A DNA stretch of 64,000 bases, taken from Albula goreensis. Its lineage: Eukaryota > Chordata > Actinopteri > Albuliformes > Albulidae. Both the position numbers and the translations under genes were made by a program. The notes beneath the pieces were generated by a model. That model had not been told where the DNA came from and made no database searches. It saw only the letters and a program-made list of their open reading frames with translations. Of the stretch, positions 54,701 to 63,622 are shown piece by piece. The stretch is taken from assembly GCA_022829145.1 (NCBI GenBank), contig CM040743.1, positions 5,162,646 through 5,226,645 on the forward strand, given 5' to 3'. The stretch's first letter is position 1. Each line of letters begins with the position of its first letter.

Positions 54701-56675
54701 CTTCCTTTTAATGTTCAAAAACATTTAACACAAACTCTGTGTCACAACTGAACACACGGCAGACTTTAGAAATTAGCACACCTATATCATCTTGCGGTTG
54801 TAACAAATCTTTTCTATGACCTGATATAAACGGACTGATTTTACGTTCATTGTGTGCTGCGCACTCCAGCTGAAAATTTTTGCTAAGTTTACCATGCAAA
54901 TCCACTGACTATCCACCCCTGTTGCAAATGCATATTCTAGTACTTCTATTTCTCTTTTATGTTTTGGAAGTAACCCAATGAGCTTAACTGAAATGAATAT
55001 CGAGTGTGATCAACTGAGAATGTTTGCGAAGGGTTCAATAACAGCATAACAGGGAAACACAACACCCTAGGACGAGAAAAACCAACAGTACCAGTGAATG
55101 CATTCATGAAGGTGGAGAGGGATCGGTTGAGCATTTTGAAGAAGGGGTCCCTGCAGGGGTACTTCTGGGACCCGCACAGCACGGTGTGCTCCAAGATATG
55201 GGGTACCCCTGTGCTGTCCATGGGGGTCGTCCGGAACTGGACACTGAAAAAGAGGAGGAAAGGGGTGAGACGAAGGACAATAGGCTCCTATTCAAACATC
55301 TCCATGGTGACACTGGTGTTATGTAGCTATACTGTCACCAAGAAAGTGAGGAGATCAACACTATAAAACCCAAGAGTTAACCAAAAGGGCCGAAGGAAAA
55401 TTATTGCCTTGAGCCATTTCAGTAGGGCAAGCCTTTCAGTTAAAGTGAAAGACTGGTTGTAAAGTTGTAGCAAAACTACACCAAGTTACCAACAATGTTT
55501 AGCATCAGTCTTTAATGCAATTTCTTTGGCTTGTCCTACACATATAGTTCAAGGCAACTGGTTTACTCACACCATTTCAATTAACTTAACTTTTGGGTTT
55601 TAAAATTTGCAAGGACCATCTCACCTTGTTGCACAAAACTGAACTTCTGTTAATTATACTTAGGAAAACATCTTATTTGGATATGCTGTTTTATCAAAGG
55701 AAAGCGTGTTGTGATTATGCATGACTTTATGTATTTGCCGTAGCACGTCGTCTTCGGGACGCCTCGGAGTGCTCCATACCTGAAGAGGTTGTTGGAATCA
55801 TCTCGCGCCACGTGCAGATACTGAGCACCTGTGTTCTCGTGCGTCAGCTTCACAGCAGTGAGAAACAAATCGGGCACAGCCGTGACCTGCGAGGTTGAAA
55901 GGCAAAAAAACAAACAAACAATAAAAACGTAAGAGCGCGGAATTCACCTCCTCTTCAATTCAGCTTCTGGGTAAAAGGCCATATTTCCACGCAAGGCTGT
56001 TACAAGTTCACCAATACACAACACGTTCAGCTGGATGCCAGCTTTGCCAGGATACCAGAACATAGTGAACCGTGCAACTATCACACACTGACTTGTCAAG
56101 ACTTGGTTCTGGAGTAAAGAATTCAATGGTTCACACGAACCTCTTTGACTGTAAACCCATGGATATGCTGTCCGACTTCGTAACGGAGTGCTTTCTCTCT
56201 TGCAGAAGTGCTGCTGTACCTCCATGGCTTTTGCCCTTGAAAACTGGAATTTATTCAAAGGACAGTTGTCATCACTGCGGGAACTACGGACAACTGACAC
56301 TCTTCTCGTCTCTCCTTCCCGCCGTTCCCTGATTACTTTATTTGAATTGACACTGTCTTGTGGTGAATTTCGTCCTGTTGTCAGATTTTGTTAGCTGAAA
56401 GCTAACCAGCCGGCAGGTAAGGTGGATAAGCATTACAGAAATCGATATCACATTCCATTTACATTCTAGAACTAGAAGAATGCACCTGGTATACGCCAGT
56501 ATAGTTTACATTTTTCTACAACGCAAGATAAAGCTAAACAGTAATCATGAAATCCAAATGAATCACACGTCAGGTATATTAGCCGAATGATGTAAGAGAG
56601 CTGTGAATGCGGCTTGCTTGGTACTTACCTTAAATATCTAAGTTTCTTTACAATGGTTCTAGTTGACCTGAACAT
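39490..56675 (-). CDS. pitrm1: Presequence protease, mitochondrial (whole gene span, 27 coding exons)
   Basis: PITRM1/PreP is an M16C zinc metallopeptidase of the mitochondrial matrix that degrades cleaved presequences and other unstructured peptides, including amyloid-beta, inside a closed clamshell chamber. Joined exons give 1,027 residues (human 1,037), with all 26 splice phases consistent. Visible hallmarks are a basic N-terminus without acidic residues, the inverted zinc motif HILEH (101-105), third ligand E202 in NEMKGAF, and R890/Y896 in REKGGAY of the distal domain. Exons in transcript order: 56629-56675, 56141-56243, 55780-55886, 55092-55243, 53575-53689, 53060-53156, 52792-52952, 52138-52264, 51642-51730, 50306-50434, 49864-49977, 49276-49372, 48449-48583, 47903-48041, 47461-47577, 46273-46402, 45486-45606, 45288-45364, 44892-45057, 44335-44435, 43776-43896, 43181-43237, 42574-42686, 42035-42160, 41461-41606, 40440-40542, 39490-39583. 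It converges on pfkp. Confidence 0.97.
40440..40542 (-). CDS. pitrm1: pitrm1 exon 26 (residues 963-996)
   Basis: Reads [20 protein letters not shown], then [13 protein letters not shown]. 103 nt; the acceptor is gtcgtag and the donor AG|gtaaca. Confidence 0.95.
41461..41606 (-). CDS. pitrm1: pitrm1 exon 25 (residues 914-962)
   Basis: Reads [20 protein letters not shown], then [20 protein letters not shown] and [22 protein letters not shown] is nearly identical to human. The donor is G|gtgagc. Confidence 0.97.
42035..42160 (-). CDS. pitrm1: pitrm1 exon 24 (residues 872-913), distal R/Y active-site pair
   Basis: Reads [20 protein letters not shown], then [17 protein letters not shown]890 and Y896 correspond to the human R900/Y906 pair that positions substrate from the C-terminal half. 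126 nt; the donor is AG|gtatgg. Confidence 0.96.
42476..42545. repeat. Two-copy tandem duplication near pitrm1 exon 23
   Basis: ACACTGGACTGCGGGGCAGC followed by CAATAG is repeated about 39 bp on as ACACTGGACTGCAAGGCAGC followed by CAATAG. It lies about 30 bp beyond the exon 23 donor in the intron. Confidence 0.65.
42574..42686 (-). CDS. pitrm1: pitrm1 exon 23 (residues 835-871)
   Basis: Reads [20 protein letters not shown], then [17 protein letters not shown]. 113 nt; the donor is AG|gtatcc. A 39-bp tandem duplication lies just beyond the donor (about 42476-42545). Confidence 0.94.
43181..43237 (-). CDS. pitrm1: pitrm1 exon 22 (residues 816-834)
   Basis: A 57-nt exon, phase 0, reading [19 protein letters not shown]. 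It is a low-complexity linker that ends in the conserved RKL; the equivalent human segment is also poorly conserved. The acceptor is aaacag and the donor TCT|gtgagt. Confidence 0.85.
43418..43572. mobile_element. hAT-type MITE with TIRs and 8-bp target duplication
   Basis: A 155-bp element with CAGGGGCGTAGC at the left and GCTACACCCCTG at the right (11 of 12 complementary). It is flanked by TTACTATC (43410-43417) and TTACGATC (43573-43580), an 8-bp duplication with one mismatch. The ends and duplication size are diagnostic of hAT elements. It lies in pitrm1 intron 21 and has no coding capacity. Confidence 0.85.
43776..43896 (-). CDS. pitrm1: pitrm1 exon 21 (residues 775-815)
   Basis: Reads [20 protein letters not shown], then [20 protein letters not shown]. 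121 nt; the acceptor is tctcag and the donor GAG|gtactc. Confidence 0.95.
44281..44334. repeat. 19-bp tandem repeat abutting the pitrm1 exon 20 donor
   Basis: TCAATCAAACACC-type units start at 44281, 44300 and 44319. The third runs into the splice donor at 44333-44334. Confidence 0.7.
44335..44435 (-). CDS. pitrm1: pitrm1 exon 20 (residues 742-774)
   Basis: Reads [20 protein letters not shown], then [13 protein letters not shown]. 101 nt; the donor is AG|gtgagt. Confidence 0.95.
44892..45057 (-). CDS. pitrm1: pitrm1 exon 19 (residues 686-741)
   Basis: Reads [20 protein letters not shown], then [20 protein letters not shown] and the remainder to GGMHQ. 166 nt, ending in phase 0. AQELxNGIxxSGHxYA and RAGRTL are conserved with human. 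Confidence 0.96.
45288..45364 (-). CDS. pitrm1: pitrm1 exon 18 (residues 661-685)
   Basis: Reads [20 protein letters not shown], then SEIFN. 77 nt; the acceptor is tttgtag and the donor AG|gtgggc. Confidence 0.95.
45486..45606 (-). CDS. pitrm1: pitrm1 exon 17 (residues 620-660)
   Basis: Reads [20 protein letters not shown], then [20 protein letters not shown]. 121 nt; the donor is CAG|gtaaga. A CA/CGCA microsatellite begins 2 nt before its acceptor. Confidence 0.96.
45608..45699. repeat. (CA)n/(CGCA)n microsatellite
   Basis: An uninterrupted CA/CG-CA array directly upstream, on the coding strand, of the pitrm1 exon 17 acceptor. The coding strand reads (TG)n, taking the place of a normal polypyrimidine tract. 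Confidence 0.9.
46273..46402 (-). CDS. pitrm1: pitrm1 exon 16 (residues 577-619)
   Basis: Reads [20 protein letters not shown], then [20 protein letters not shown]. 130 nt; the donor is AA|gtaagc. [15 protein letters not shown] is identical to human as I recall it. Confidence 0.97.
47461..47577 (-). CDS. pitrm1: pitrm1 exon 15 (residues 538-576)
   Basis: Reads [20 protein letters not shown], then [18 protein letters not shown]. 117 nt. [15 protein letters not shown] anchors it to the family; the rest is variable, as expected for the linker. Confidence 0.95.
47630..47840. repeat. CA-rich microsatellite region
   Basis: Interspersed CACACA, ACATGC and CGCACA units in pitrm1 intron 14. Confidence 0.8.
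47903..48041 (-). CDS. pitrm1: pitrm1 exon 14 (residues 492-537)
   Basis: Reads [20 protein letters not shown], then [20 protein letters not shown] and KDIYDK. It encodes the helical linker joining the two halves of the protease. 139 nt; the donor is G|gtgagc. Confidence 0.95.
48449..48583 (-). CDS. pitrm1: pitrm1 exon 13 (residues 447-491)
   Basis: Reads [20 protein letters not shown], then [20 protein letters not shown] and RHYFK. 135 nt, phase 0 both ends. Confidence 0.97.
49135..49256. repeat. 66-bp tandem duplication with a 14-bp palindrome
   Basis: Units start at 49135 and 49201 with TATCCACCCT. Each carries the perfect palindrome CACCTGCGCAGGTG, two facing E-boxes. It ends 20 bp beyond the donor of pitrm1 exon 12, within the intron. 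Confidence 0.8.
49276..49372 (-). CDS. pitrm1: pitrm1 exon 12 (residues 414-446)
   Basis: Reads [20 protein letters not shown], then [12 protein letters not shown]. 97 nt; the acceptor is tttatag and the donor TCG|gtgagc. Confidence 0.96.
49864..49977 (-). CDS. pitrm1: pitrm1 exon 11 (residues 376-413)
   Basis: Reads [20 protein letters not shown], then [17 protein letters not shown]. 114 nt; the acceptor is tgttcag and the donor GA|gtaagt. Confidence 0.96.
49999..50118. repeat. ATAAT pentanucleotide array between 24-bp direct repeats
   Basis: AATCAAACAGCCATCCATGT followed by GCCC occurs at about 49999 and again at about 50095, with a pure (ATAAT)n array of about 13-14 units between them. 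A duplication separated by an expanded pentanucleotide; it lies in pitrm1 intron 10. Confidence 0.85.
50306..50434 (-). CDS. pitrm1: pitrm1 exon 10 (residues 333-375)
   Basis: Reads [20 protein letters not shown], then [20 protein letters not shown]. 129 nt; the acceptor is ttggtcag and the donor GG|gtatgt. Confidence 0.96.
51451..51650. repeat. 49-bp tandem repeat running into the pitrm1 exon 9 donor
   Basis: CAGCAGG marks each unit at 51451, 51500, 51549, 51598 and 51647, a strict 49-bp period. The last unit is the exon 9 end itself. Upstream units keep CTCCCAGCAGG, the exon end. The copy at 51500 has an unmutated donor on the minus strand. Confidence 0.9.
51642..51730 (-). CDS. pitrm1: pitrm1 exon 9 (residues 304-332)
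   Basis: Reads [20 protein letters not shown], then TLCMSYLLG. 89 nt; the acceptor is cctgtag and the donor GA|gtgagt. The phase-0 start was chosen over a second AG two bases on. Confidence 0.93.
52138..52264 (-). CDS. pitrm1: pitrm1 exon 8 (residues 261-303)
   Basis: Reads [20 protein letters not shown], then [20 protein letters not shown] and KP. 127 nt; the donor is CCT|gtgagt. Confidence 0.96.
52451..52830. repeat. 68-bp minisatellite seeded from the pitrm1 exon 7 end
   Basis: CTGGGGTGG-type cores at 52461, 52529, 52597, 52665, 52733 and 52801 give a strict 68-bp period. The last unit is real coding sequence at the 3' end of exon 7. The upstream units repeat its final roughly 25 bases and the donor (ATTACCRTGC instead of CTTACCTTGC). 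Confidence 0.9.
52792..52952 (-). CDS. pitrm1: pitrm1 exon 7 (residues 208-260)
   Basis: Reads [20 protein letters not shown], then [20 protein letters not shown] and [13 protein letters not shown]. 161 nt; the acceptor is tttcag and the donor AG|gtaaga. Confidence 0.97.
53060..53156 (-). CDS. pitrm1: pitrm1 exon 6 (residues 175-207), third zinc ligand
   Basis: Reads [20 protein letters not shown], then [13 protein letters not shown]202 in NEMKG corresponds to human E205, the third zinc ligand of the inverted motif. 97 nt; the acceptor is ttacag and the donor TTT|gtaagg. Confidence 0.97.
53575..53689 (-). CDS. pitrm1: pitrm1 exon 5 (residues 137-174)
   Basis: Reads [20 protein letters not shown], then [17 protein letters not shown]. 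115 nt; the acceptor is ccgcag and the donor TG|gtaagt. YPFSTQN is an M16C hallmark. Confidence 0.96.
53690..55091 (-). other. pitrm1 intron 4
   Basis: A 1.4 kb intron of ordinary AT-rich DNA. Stretches such as GACGGGTTCTCCACACTGGT resemble dispersed fish repeats. No exon was recognised. Confidence 0.55.
55092..55243 (-). CDS. pitrm1: pitrm1 exon 4 (residues 86-136), zinc-binding HILEH
   Basis: Reads [20 protein letters not shown], then [20 protein letters not shown] and [11 protein letters not shown]101 and H105 bind zinc and E104 is the catalytic base of the inverted HxxEH motif. 152 nt; the acceptor is tttcag and the donor G|gtactg. Confidence 0.98.
55780..55886 (-). CDS. pitrm1: pitrm1 exon 3 (residues 51-85)
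   Basis: Reads [20 protein letters not shown], then [15 protein letters not shown]. 107 nt; the acceptor is ctcgcag and the donor AG|gtatgg. It encodes the first strands of the N-terminal peptidase domain. Confidence 0.97.
56141..56243 (-). CDS. pitrm1: pitrm1 exon 2 (residues 16-50)
   Basis: Reads [20 protein letters not shown], then [19 protein letters not shown] matches human; WRYSSTSA resembles the region around human presequence cleavage. 103 nt; the acceptor is attccag and the donor GAG|gttcgt, a slightly weak donor. Confidence 0.93.
56629..56675 (-). CDS. pitrm1: pitrm1 exon 1, mitochondrial targeting start (residues 1-15)
   Basis: Starts at ATG (56675) and reads [15 protein letters not shown]: six basic residues and no acidic ones, as in a mitochondrial presequence. 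It ends in phase 2 at a strong donor, AG|gtaagt, and joins exon 2 in frame. Too short to appear as a long reading frame; chosen by composition, donor strength and phase. Confidence 0.85.
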
Positions 56676-56950
56676 AACTGAAATGTCTTGGCTTCAAAAA
56701 TGCGTTGACACTTGAGCGTCTTGTACATAAAGTAGGTATATCAAAGTAACATTTCTAGAAAGTGCTATCTATCTATTACATACAAATCACGACCCCTCAT
56801 GTCAACCATGGACTCTGCAAAGGACCTCGTTGTGTACCTACTCCCCATTGGCTAAGGCAGCGAAGAACTTTAGCGGTGGTTGGATGAAACGCAGCATGAC
56901 AATATTCGGTGTCAGCGTTGCGAAACCGTCAGTTCACACTGTCCACATGG
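56676..56950 (-). promoter_or_regulatory. pitrm1: pitrm1 proximal promoter
   Basis: Sequence upstream of the start codon has a CCAAT box on the - strand (ATTGG on +, 56847-56851), about 170 bp from ATG. No TATA box is obvious. The transcription start is not resolvable. Confidence 0.45.
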
Positions 56951-57059
56951 ATGCAACCGTAGTACAATGTCACCGTGACAATGTGAAATATCATGATATG
57001 TAAGCATTCATGATGTTCAATTATTATATTGGAATTCAACTACCATCACTACGACAATA

Positions 57060-57144
57060 CTTGAGCGACGATAACTATTATTATTATTATTAGTATTATT
57101 ATAAGTCGTAGTAGTAGTATTAGTGTTAGTATTATTAGTAGTAG

Positions 57145-57175
<31 letters not shown>

Positions 57176-57180
57176 ATTGT
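57060..57180. repeat. TTA/TAG/TTG trinucleotide array
   Basis: A run of TTATTATTATTA, then TAGTAGTAG and (TTG)n units; a compound trinucleotide microsatellite. Confidence 0.9.
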
Positions 57181-60100
57181 CGGCAGAATATAAATTCATG
57201 CGGGGTACACATAAGTTATCATCAAAACGTTTTTTTTTTAATTTTCGATATTTTCATTGAATACCACATTTTCACCTGCAGATGGAGTCAAAGTGCTACT
57301 GAACGCAGTACTATCTGTAGCCAAGCAACACCAGGCGTACAGCATAGTACAGCTTCGCAGCTGTTACCACTGTTTTGGGCATTGTAGTTGGCCAAACAAA
57401 TGCAAGTTGCTTGGGGTTGATTTTGACCACTTTCATGGATCATACTGTTTAGAACGCTCAAGAAAGCAAACGTTGAAATGGAATGTTGGATTTAAGTACC
57501 AATTGCATGTAGTTTGATTAAAATTAATTAAATAATACAAGGGTTTATGCCACCATAGTACATTTTGTCGAAACTGGATGCATGTGTTGATAATAATAAA
57601 CTAGGTTTCCCCTGAATGTATAATCTGCATGCCGAGTATATGGAGAAACAGAACGCAAGTCTGGAATGCGATACATTTGTGCGGGGTCATTAATGTTATC
57701 TGTATTCTCAATGACGTTATGTGAGTCATTCATTCATCTATCAAGTTGAGGCGACCTTGAGCTGACTGAAAAACATGGGCTTCAGAGACTCGCGCTGTTC
57801 TTTGTGTGCATGGCATCTCAGTGCAGCGTGGAAACAGTAGCCTTCTCCTGTTCCATAAAACTATTCATGCCTTATCTCAAGGTTTCCGTGGGAACACCAC
57901 AACAGCGGAGGGAGGTCGAACTGCTCCTTTGATCTGACTTTTTTCACTCTTTGATCGATAGCATAGCAACACAAACTATGACATACAGCAAATATTTCAT
58001 GAAATTTAAATTCAAAATACAAAAACACGTGTCGACCCTATATGTGATCACATGAGAACTGAAGAGTCTATGCTTGTGACTATGTGTAAGACATGAAAAT
58101 GTCTGATATACATGTGAAATATTAAAAAAAAAAAAAAAAAAAACAGGCACACATGCATTTCAGAATTACATAACTGCACAACTAACTGGAGAATTTGGAA
58201 AAACTAAAATAGTTCTCAACCCCAGCCCTATAGTGCCACATTAAGCAGTGCCTACTAACATCTTGATGAATTAAGGTTGTCGAAAAACATGTTGAAATTT
58301 CAATCCCAAATTGGGATTGAAACCGATTCGAATACAATGGCAGGTTTGGTTTCTCAGTACAATTCAGTTTGTCTTTGACTTCTTCATCTCCCACAAATTA
58401 TTTTCAACTAACAGGTGTCCACACTAACAGCATTTGAGACCTCACTGACGTCAGCAGAAGGTTTATCAATACATAATGTAACTCTCTCAGAGGCAGTCAT
58501 TCACCACAGAATGGTACAGAAATGAAAGAGTTTGATATGACTGAATGAAAGTCCCAGAATGAATACCTGATCTTTGTAGCAGGAATACTTGTTTCTGACG
58601 CAGTATGTCATTAAGAGGGCAAATTGTCCCTCATTAGCGATTAAAAGCATACAATTAAAAACAATTAAAAGCTCTTTATACTTCAGGAGCGGCAATTAAG
58701 GTTGGAAGGAAAACCAGCGTACACTGGGGTACTCCAGGACCAGGGTTCAGAACCACTGAGCAAGCAGAGAAGGGGGAAGGGGGATTCTGCTACCTCGAGC
58801 AACATTTAAAAGGCAACCATATTTTCTGCTGATGTCTTTGAATTTTCATATGAAACACAGTAGGTTTCATTGATATGAGTGAGATTTTTCTGTTCAGACC
58901 CCATGGTCAAAGTCTCACATACTAGACATAATTCTTTTTTTTTTCTTTTCAATAATCTCCCAGCTGTGGAGACATCTATCCTTCTTTAAGACAAATAAAC
59001 ATGACTTATTAAATCAAAAATCCAAACAGATTGATTAAATTGAAAGAGAGACACACATTTGGCTCAGATGTAATGCTGCGGTATACCATTGTAGTCTAAC
59101 TTCTTACATCCTGTGCGGTTGCCTTTGACCAGACTTCAGTAATACCCTGAAGTACACAGTGTCACAGCGGGCTTTACATTGTACCGTGACCTTTCCAAAC
59201 TCTTCTCGTAAAGGTCAAATTAAAGCATATCAGCTTGAATGATTGCTGCTGTGCTTATTTCAAAACTTTGTGACATTAATTTCGCACAAGCTGAGAGTGG
59301 CTGTACACTCTGAAATAAAAATAGAATTTGCCCTGTCACAGATTTCCCAAAAGTATTCAAATGAATGATGCAGCAGTTATTCAATATGATACATGTGTGT
59401 TTTATCGTTGTAACACTAGTCTGAGCTGTCAAAAAGTAGAGCCTTCTTAATTTGTATGTACAGTAGTGATGGTAAAAGTGGAGTTTCATCAATTCATTAG
59501 TGCGCTGCTACACTCACCTGTAAATCATTGACCTGTTTGAACCAATCAAAAAATATTTTCCCCTCTACAACCAATAAGACATCAAACATTGATACTATAT
59601 GGGATCTCCTCACATATTTAGTTCAGTGAAACCTCGCTTCAGCATCACTAATGTACAGATTGCCTGAGGGCACTAATATCACATAGATGGAGCTACCGTA
59701 GGCTTCAGGAAATTCTCTAATATGAACCAATCACAGTGTTTGTTATTGAGAGCAAAACCTGTTGACTAGTTGAAATATGTAAATGACTTTCAAGTAACTA
59801 TAGATCCAATCATATACTATCATCTGCCCATGGGTGTAGAAGCATGTAGAGCAGTGATCTGCAGTCCTGGACGGCCACAGGGTATACTGAATTTTGCTGT
59901 CACCCAGTGCTCAATGACAGTTAAAACAGTTGATTACACAGTTAGGTCGCCTCACCTGCCTAAACTGAGCTGTGATTTCAGGTGGAGACAAAAACCTGCA
60001 GCCCTCCGACACCACAGCTGAAGACCATTGATGTTGACTCATCACTTCTGAGGATGATGTTTTGCCTCATCTTCAAATGCTTTGTGAGAGCGACGTTTTC

Positions 60101-62959
60101 GACGTTTTATCATAGCGGAGTAATTATGTAACTCCGGATTCCACCACACCTGCCACGCTGGAGGCGATGGCTGCCGTTTGACCCAGACATTACACTTTTT
60201 TGATGCGTCCGTGGTCAGAATCAATCACGAGTTCGCCGTTAGCGATGGGCGCCTGTGACGTTTTCACACTGCTGAGCCAAGCTGAGTCACACCGGGGTTA
60301 GTGCCGGAGCAAGCCGTCTCTCACACTGTCTCTCCGGCAGGGCTCAGCTTGTTCAGAATGGCCCCTGCTTGGGTCTTTGCTTCTGGCCCTCATTTACCCT
60401 AATCAGGGGCTCTGCTCACCCTTTGTAATGGCAGTCATTGTGAAGTATTGGGGAGGCAGGGTTTCATCATGGACAGAGGGTGTAATATATAAATATAAGA
60501 GTGTTCGGTATTACCTGTAGCTCTGGCAATGCAACAAAAAGGCCATTTTGCATTCTAACTGGCTACTTTCACAGATCACATCACTTAAATGGCTGGGCTC
60601 GCTTTCAGAGGAACGTGCTCGTCCATGTCCCGTTTCACTCATGCAGACATTTTTTCAGCTCCGTATCACACCGTGTAGTCTGGCAATTATGTTGTGCAAT
60701 GATCCAACTCTTAAAAATAACGTCAATGAAAGCATTAGAATGTTGGGTTTTTGGAGTCCATCTGCACACGCGCTGTGTCGTGCATTCATGCATTCATCAG
60801 ATGTATATCATAGTTAACCTGTTCATAAAGTTAATGAGTGAATGAGAGGGCTTTCTTCCACAGCAAATTCCTACATCCCCACTCTTTGATCCTGTTTTAT
60901 GAGTAAAATAGGCCTTTTTAACATTTGTAATTGATAAAACTAAGCAGATGAATTCCTCTGATTGATTGTTTGCCAAAGTTCGAATGCTACCAGTGGTCAG
61001 ATTATAATGTAGGTATCATTATGTGGAGTTGGTCACATTTCCTAATGGTATCATTTCCCACCACAGTCTTCCAGATCAGAAAAGATGCTGTATAATGTTA
61101 CACAAAGAACCATGTCTCTACAAGGAGAAATCTGCAGTTACCAAATACAGTTTGTATGAATTAAGCCTGCAATTCAATCAGACGACACACACTTTTTTTT
61201 ATCACACATTTAATTCCAAATTAAGACAGACGTGCACTGGTCACTGAGCGTCATCTGAAGAGGAATTAGACAGACTCTGCATCTCATTTTTGCCCTCTTC
61301 TCGTTTGTTTTCATTGCGACGGAGCTCAGCTTACCAAGGGATTTCAATTTCGCACTACCTGAGAATCGCCAGGGAGCTGAAGGAGAAAATCAAATCATTT
61401 AGGTTTATTTAAGAATTCAGATTCGGCCTGAGAAGGATTATGTGCGCGGAGGAAGTCAATAATAATTAGCATGTCATTTCTTCCTCTTTAATTTTTAAAT
61501 TAAACACAAACTCACTTGTGGTCCCTTTGGACTTGTTTACCACTGCGGATCTTGCTCCCTTGTTAAATAAAAAAAAAAACTATATTTTGTTATTATTTCC
61601 ATGTGAAACCTGCTTCTGCTCAAAATCTAGGATAAATTATACATTTGGTTTTAACACGTTTCTCCACGTAGTTCCAATTAAATGGGTATTTTCACTTTGA
61701 TCATTTAGGTTCAGTGCATGTTTCCAAATCTTAATGTATTATAAGGACGCTGAACTTCAGAGAATAAAATAAAAGAGGTAGAATCGTTTGATCAAAGGAG
61801 CTCCCTGTGAATTCTCACACATTACTGAGAATTATAAGTAATATTTGCTTCAGATAAAGTGTAAGAAAACAATATTTTATGTAAGGTTCCTATTTTACAA
61901 TGTCCATAAGCACATATGAAGTATGAATATGTATGTTATATACAGCTTTGTATTATACTCCAGTAACAATTATGTTATAATAATACTCATTCAAAAGAGA
62001 TCAAATGTTATTTGTAAATTCAGTATACTTCACTTTTCTCTATGGGCCCTGTATGTGATTAATAAAATAAAGTAGATACTGCCCTGTTTTCCTATAAAAC
62101 CACATTGGTACAATAGGGCAAAATTTTAGCATGTGTAAAAGGTGTAATGGTCTCTTGAACCCTGTTTAGGGTGGAGTTACACTCAGCTGTGTATCACTGA
62201 TTTGTCTGTTATTCGGAAATTCTGTTTCCCCCCCACAGCTCTTCCTATCCTTGGTTTGATGAAACCACGATGAAACTCCCCCTTCACTAATTTTCTCCAA
62301 TTTCGATGGCCCAGATCAGGGACAACCATCCCTACTACTGGAGAGACAGGGTATGCTGGTTTTTGATCCACTGTGTTAAATGATCAATTAAGTTCTGGGT
62401 GACATAAAAAACACCAGCACAGCCTATAGCTCTGCAGCACCAGCATTGGCTACCTTTCAGTCAAGACAGTGAGGTAAGGGCCAGGTTTATCAAAGCCTTC
62501 AGCACATGTTAAAATTTCTGCATGCACAATTTCAGCTGCACAATTAGTGACTGGAGCAAACAAACAACCTCAACTAATCACACGCCCTCTTAGTCTTTTG
62601 CATGAGCAAAAGAGTTTTGCATGCACTAAATGCTTTTGTATATCAGGCCTAGGAGTGCAAAATATTTTGCATGTGATAAAATTATTACTTTATATGTTGC
62701 TTGTGCTATAAATGTTGCATTAGGAGCCGAGCAGGGTGTATTCATGATTCTGAGAGAAGGGCAAGGAGTTGTTTTAAGCACAGAGTGGATGGGTGGTGGT
62801 GTGACATGAGTCTTTGTGACAGGAAGTGCTTTGCATGAGGAATTAGAGTTAATATCATCCTGACTTTTATAAGGACAGATTTCCTCCTCTCAAGTCCCTC
62901 TCTGGGGCTCATCCATACACGCACACACAGTTTTCTCTTGATAAGGGTCCTGACACTGT

Positions 62960-63320
62960 CAATTTATCTGGTGTGTACTCAAACAAATGGGCTCGCGCTG
63001 ACCAGAGAGGGGGAGTCCGCCACGGCAACAAAAAGAGCAATGGCGGCATTAATGGTGGTGACATTAAAAGGACGCGCGTGGTCGATAAGGCGCGGAATTC
63101 GTCCACCGGTCCGTAACATGAATATTAATTTCTCGTTAGCTGATGCCGGGGCGCCGGATGGCCAAGCTGGGGTTTCTCACAGGGCGCGATCACAGTCAAT
63201 TTCTATGCAAGGGGGACATCAGCATTCTGGCAGCTAAAACAGCAGCATTAATAATTAAATTCAATCAGTTCTTTTTCAAAACAGATGGTAAACTCAATTA
63301 AAAATCGCACCTATGCGGTT
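62960..63320. other. Candidate conserved non-coding element
   Basis: The block mixes GC-rich words (GACGCGCG, GGGGCGCC) with homeodomain-type AATTAA/TAATTA sites (ATTAATAATTAAATT at about 63248). It lacks repeats and reading-frame constraint. The texture suggests a regulatory element, but only comparison with other genomes can tell. Confidence 0.3.
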
Positions 63321-63533
63321 TCCTTCATCTCCCCTGTGTGTGTGTGCGTGTTTGTGTTTGTGTGCATGTACTTTGACACCAGAGAGTCCAGAGAGTGACA
63401 AACAAACGGACAGCAAACTGATAATTAAAAAAAAACATAGCCGTATGCTGGGCTGGTTTCAGTAGGCACCCAAGGAGGCCCTGTACCCCCAAAACTCCGC
63501 TGTTCCCTCCAAAAGCAGCAATGGGGCATATGT

Positions 63534-63622
63534 ACAGGTTGAGTATCCCTTATCCGAAATGCCTGGGACCAGAAGTGTTTCGGATTTTGGATTTTTTCGG
63601 ATTTTGGAATATTTGCATATAT
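63534..63622. mobile_element. Tigger-like DNA transposon end
   Basis: ACAGGTTGAGTATCCCTTAT followed by CCGAAATGCCTGGGACCAGA, then AGTGTTTCGGATTTTGG and TTTTGGAATATTTGCATATA. From memory this is close to terminal sequence of a TcMar-Tigger-type repeat common in mammals. No second terminus or transposase is in the window. Confidence 0.6.

Noticed and set aside
60042-60224. Basic 60-residue reading frame on the minus strand
   Set aside because: Short, no homologue recognised, no splice or promoter context.
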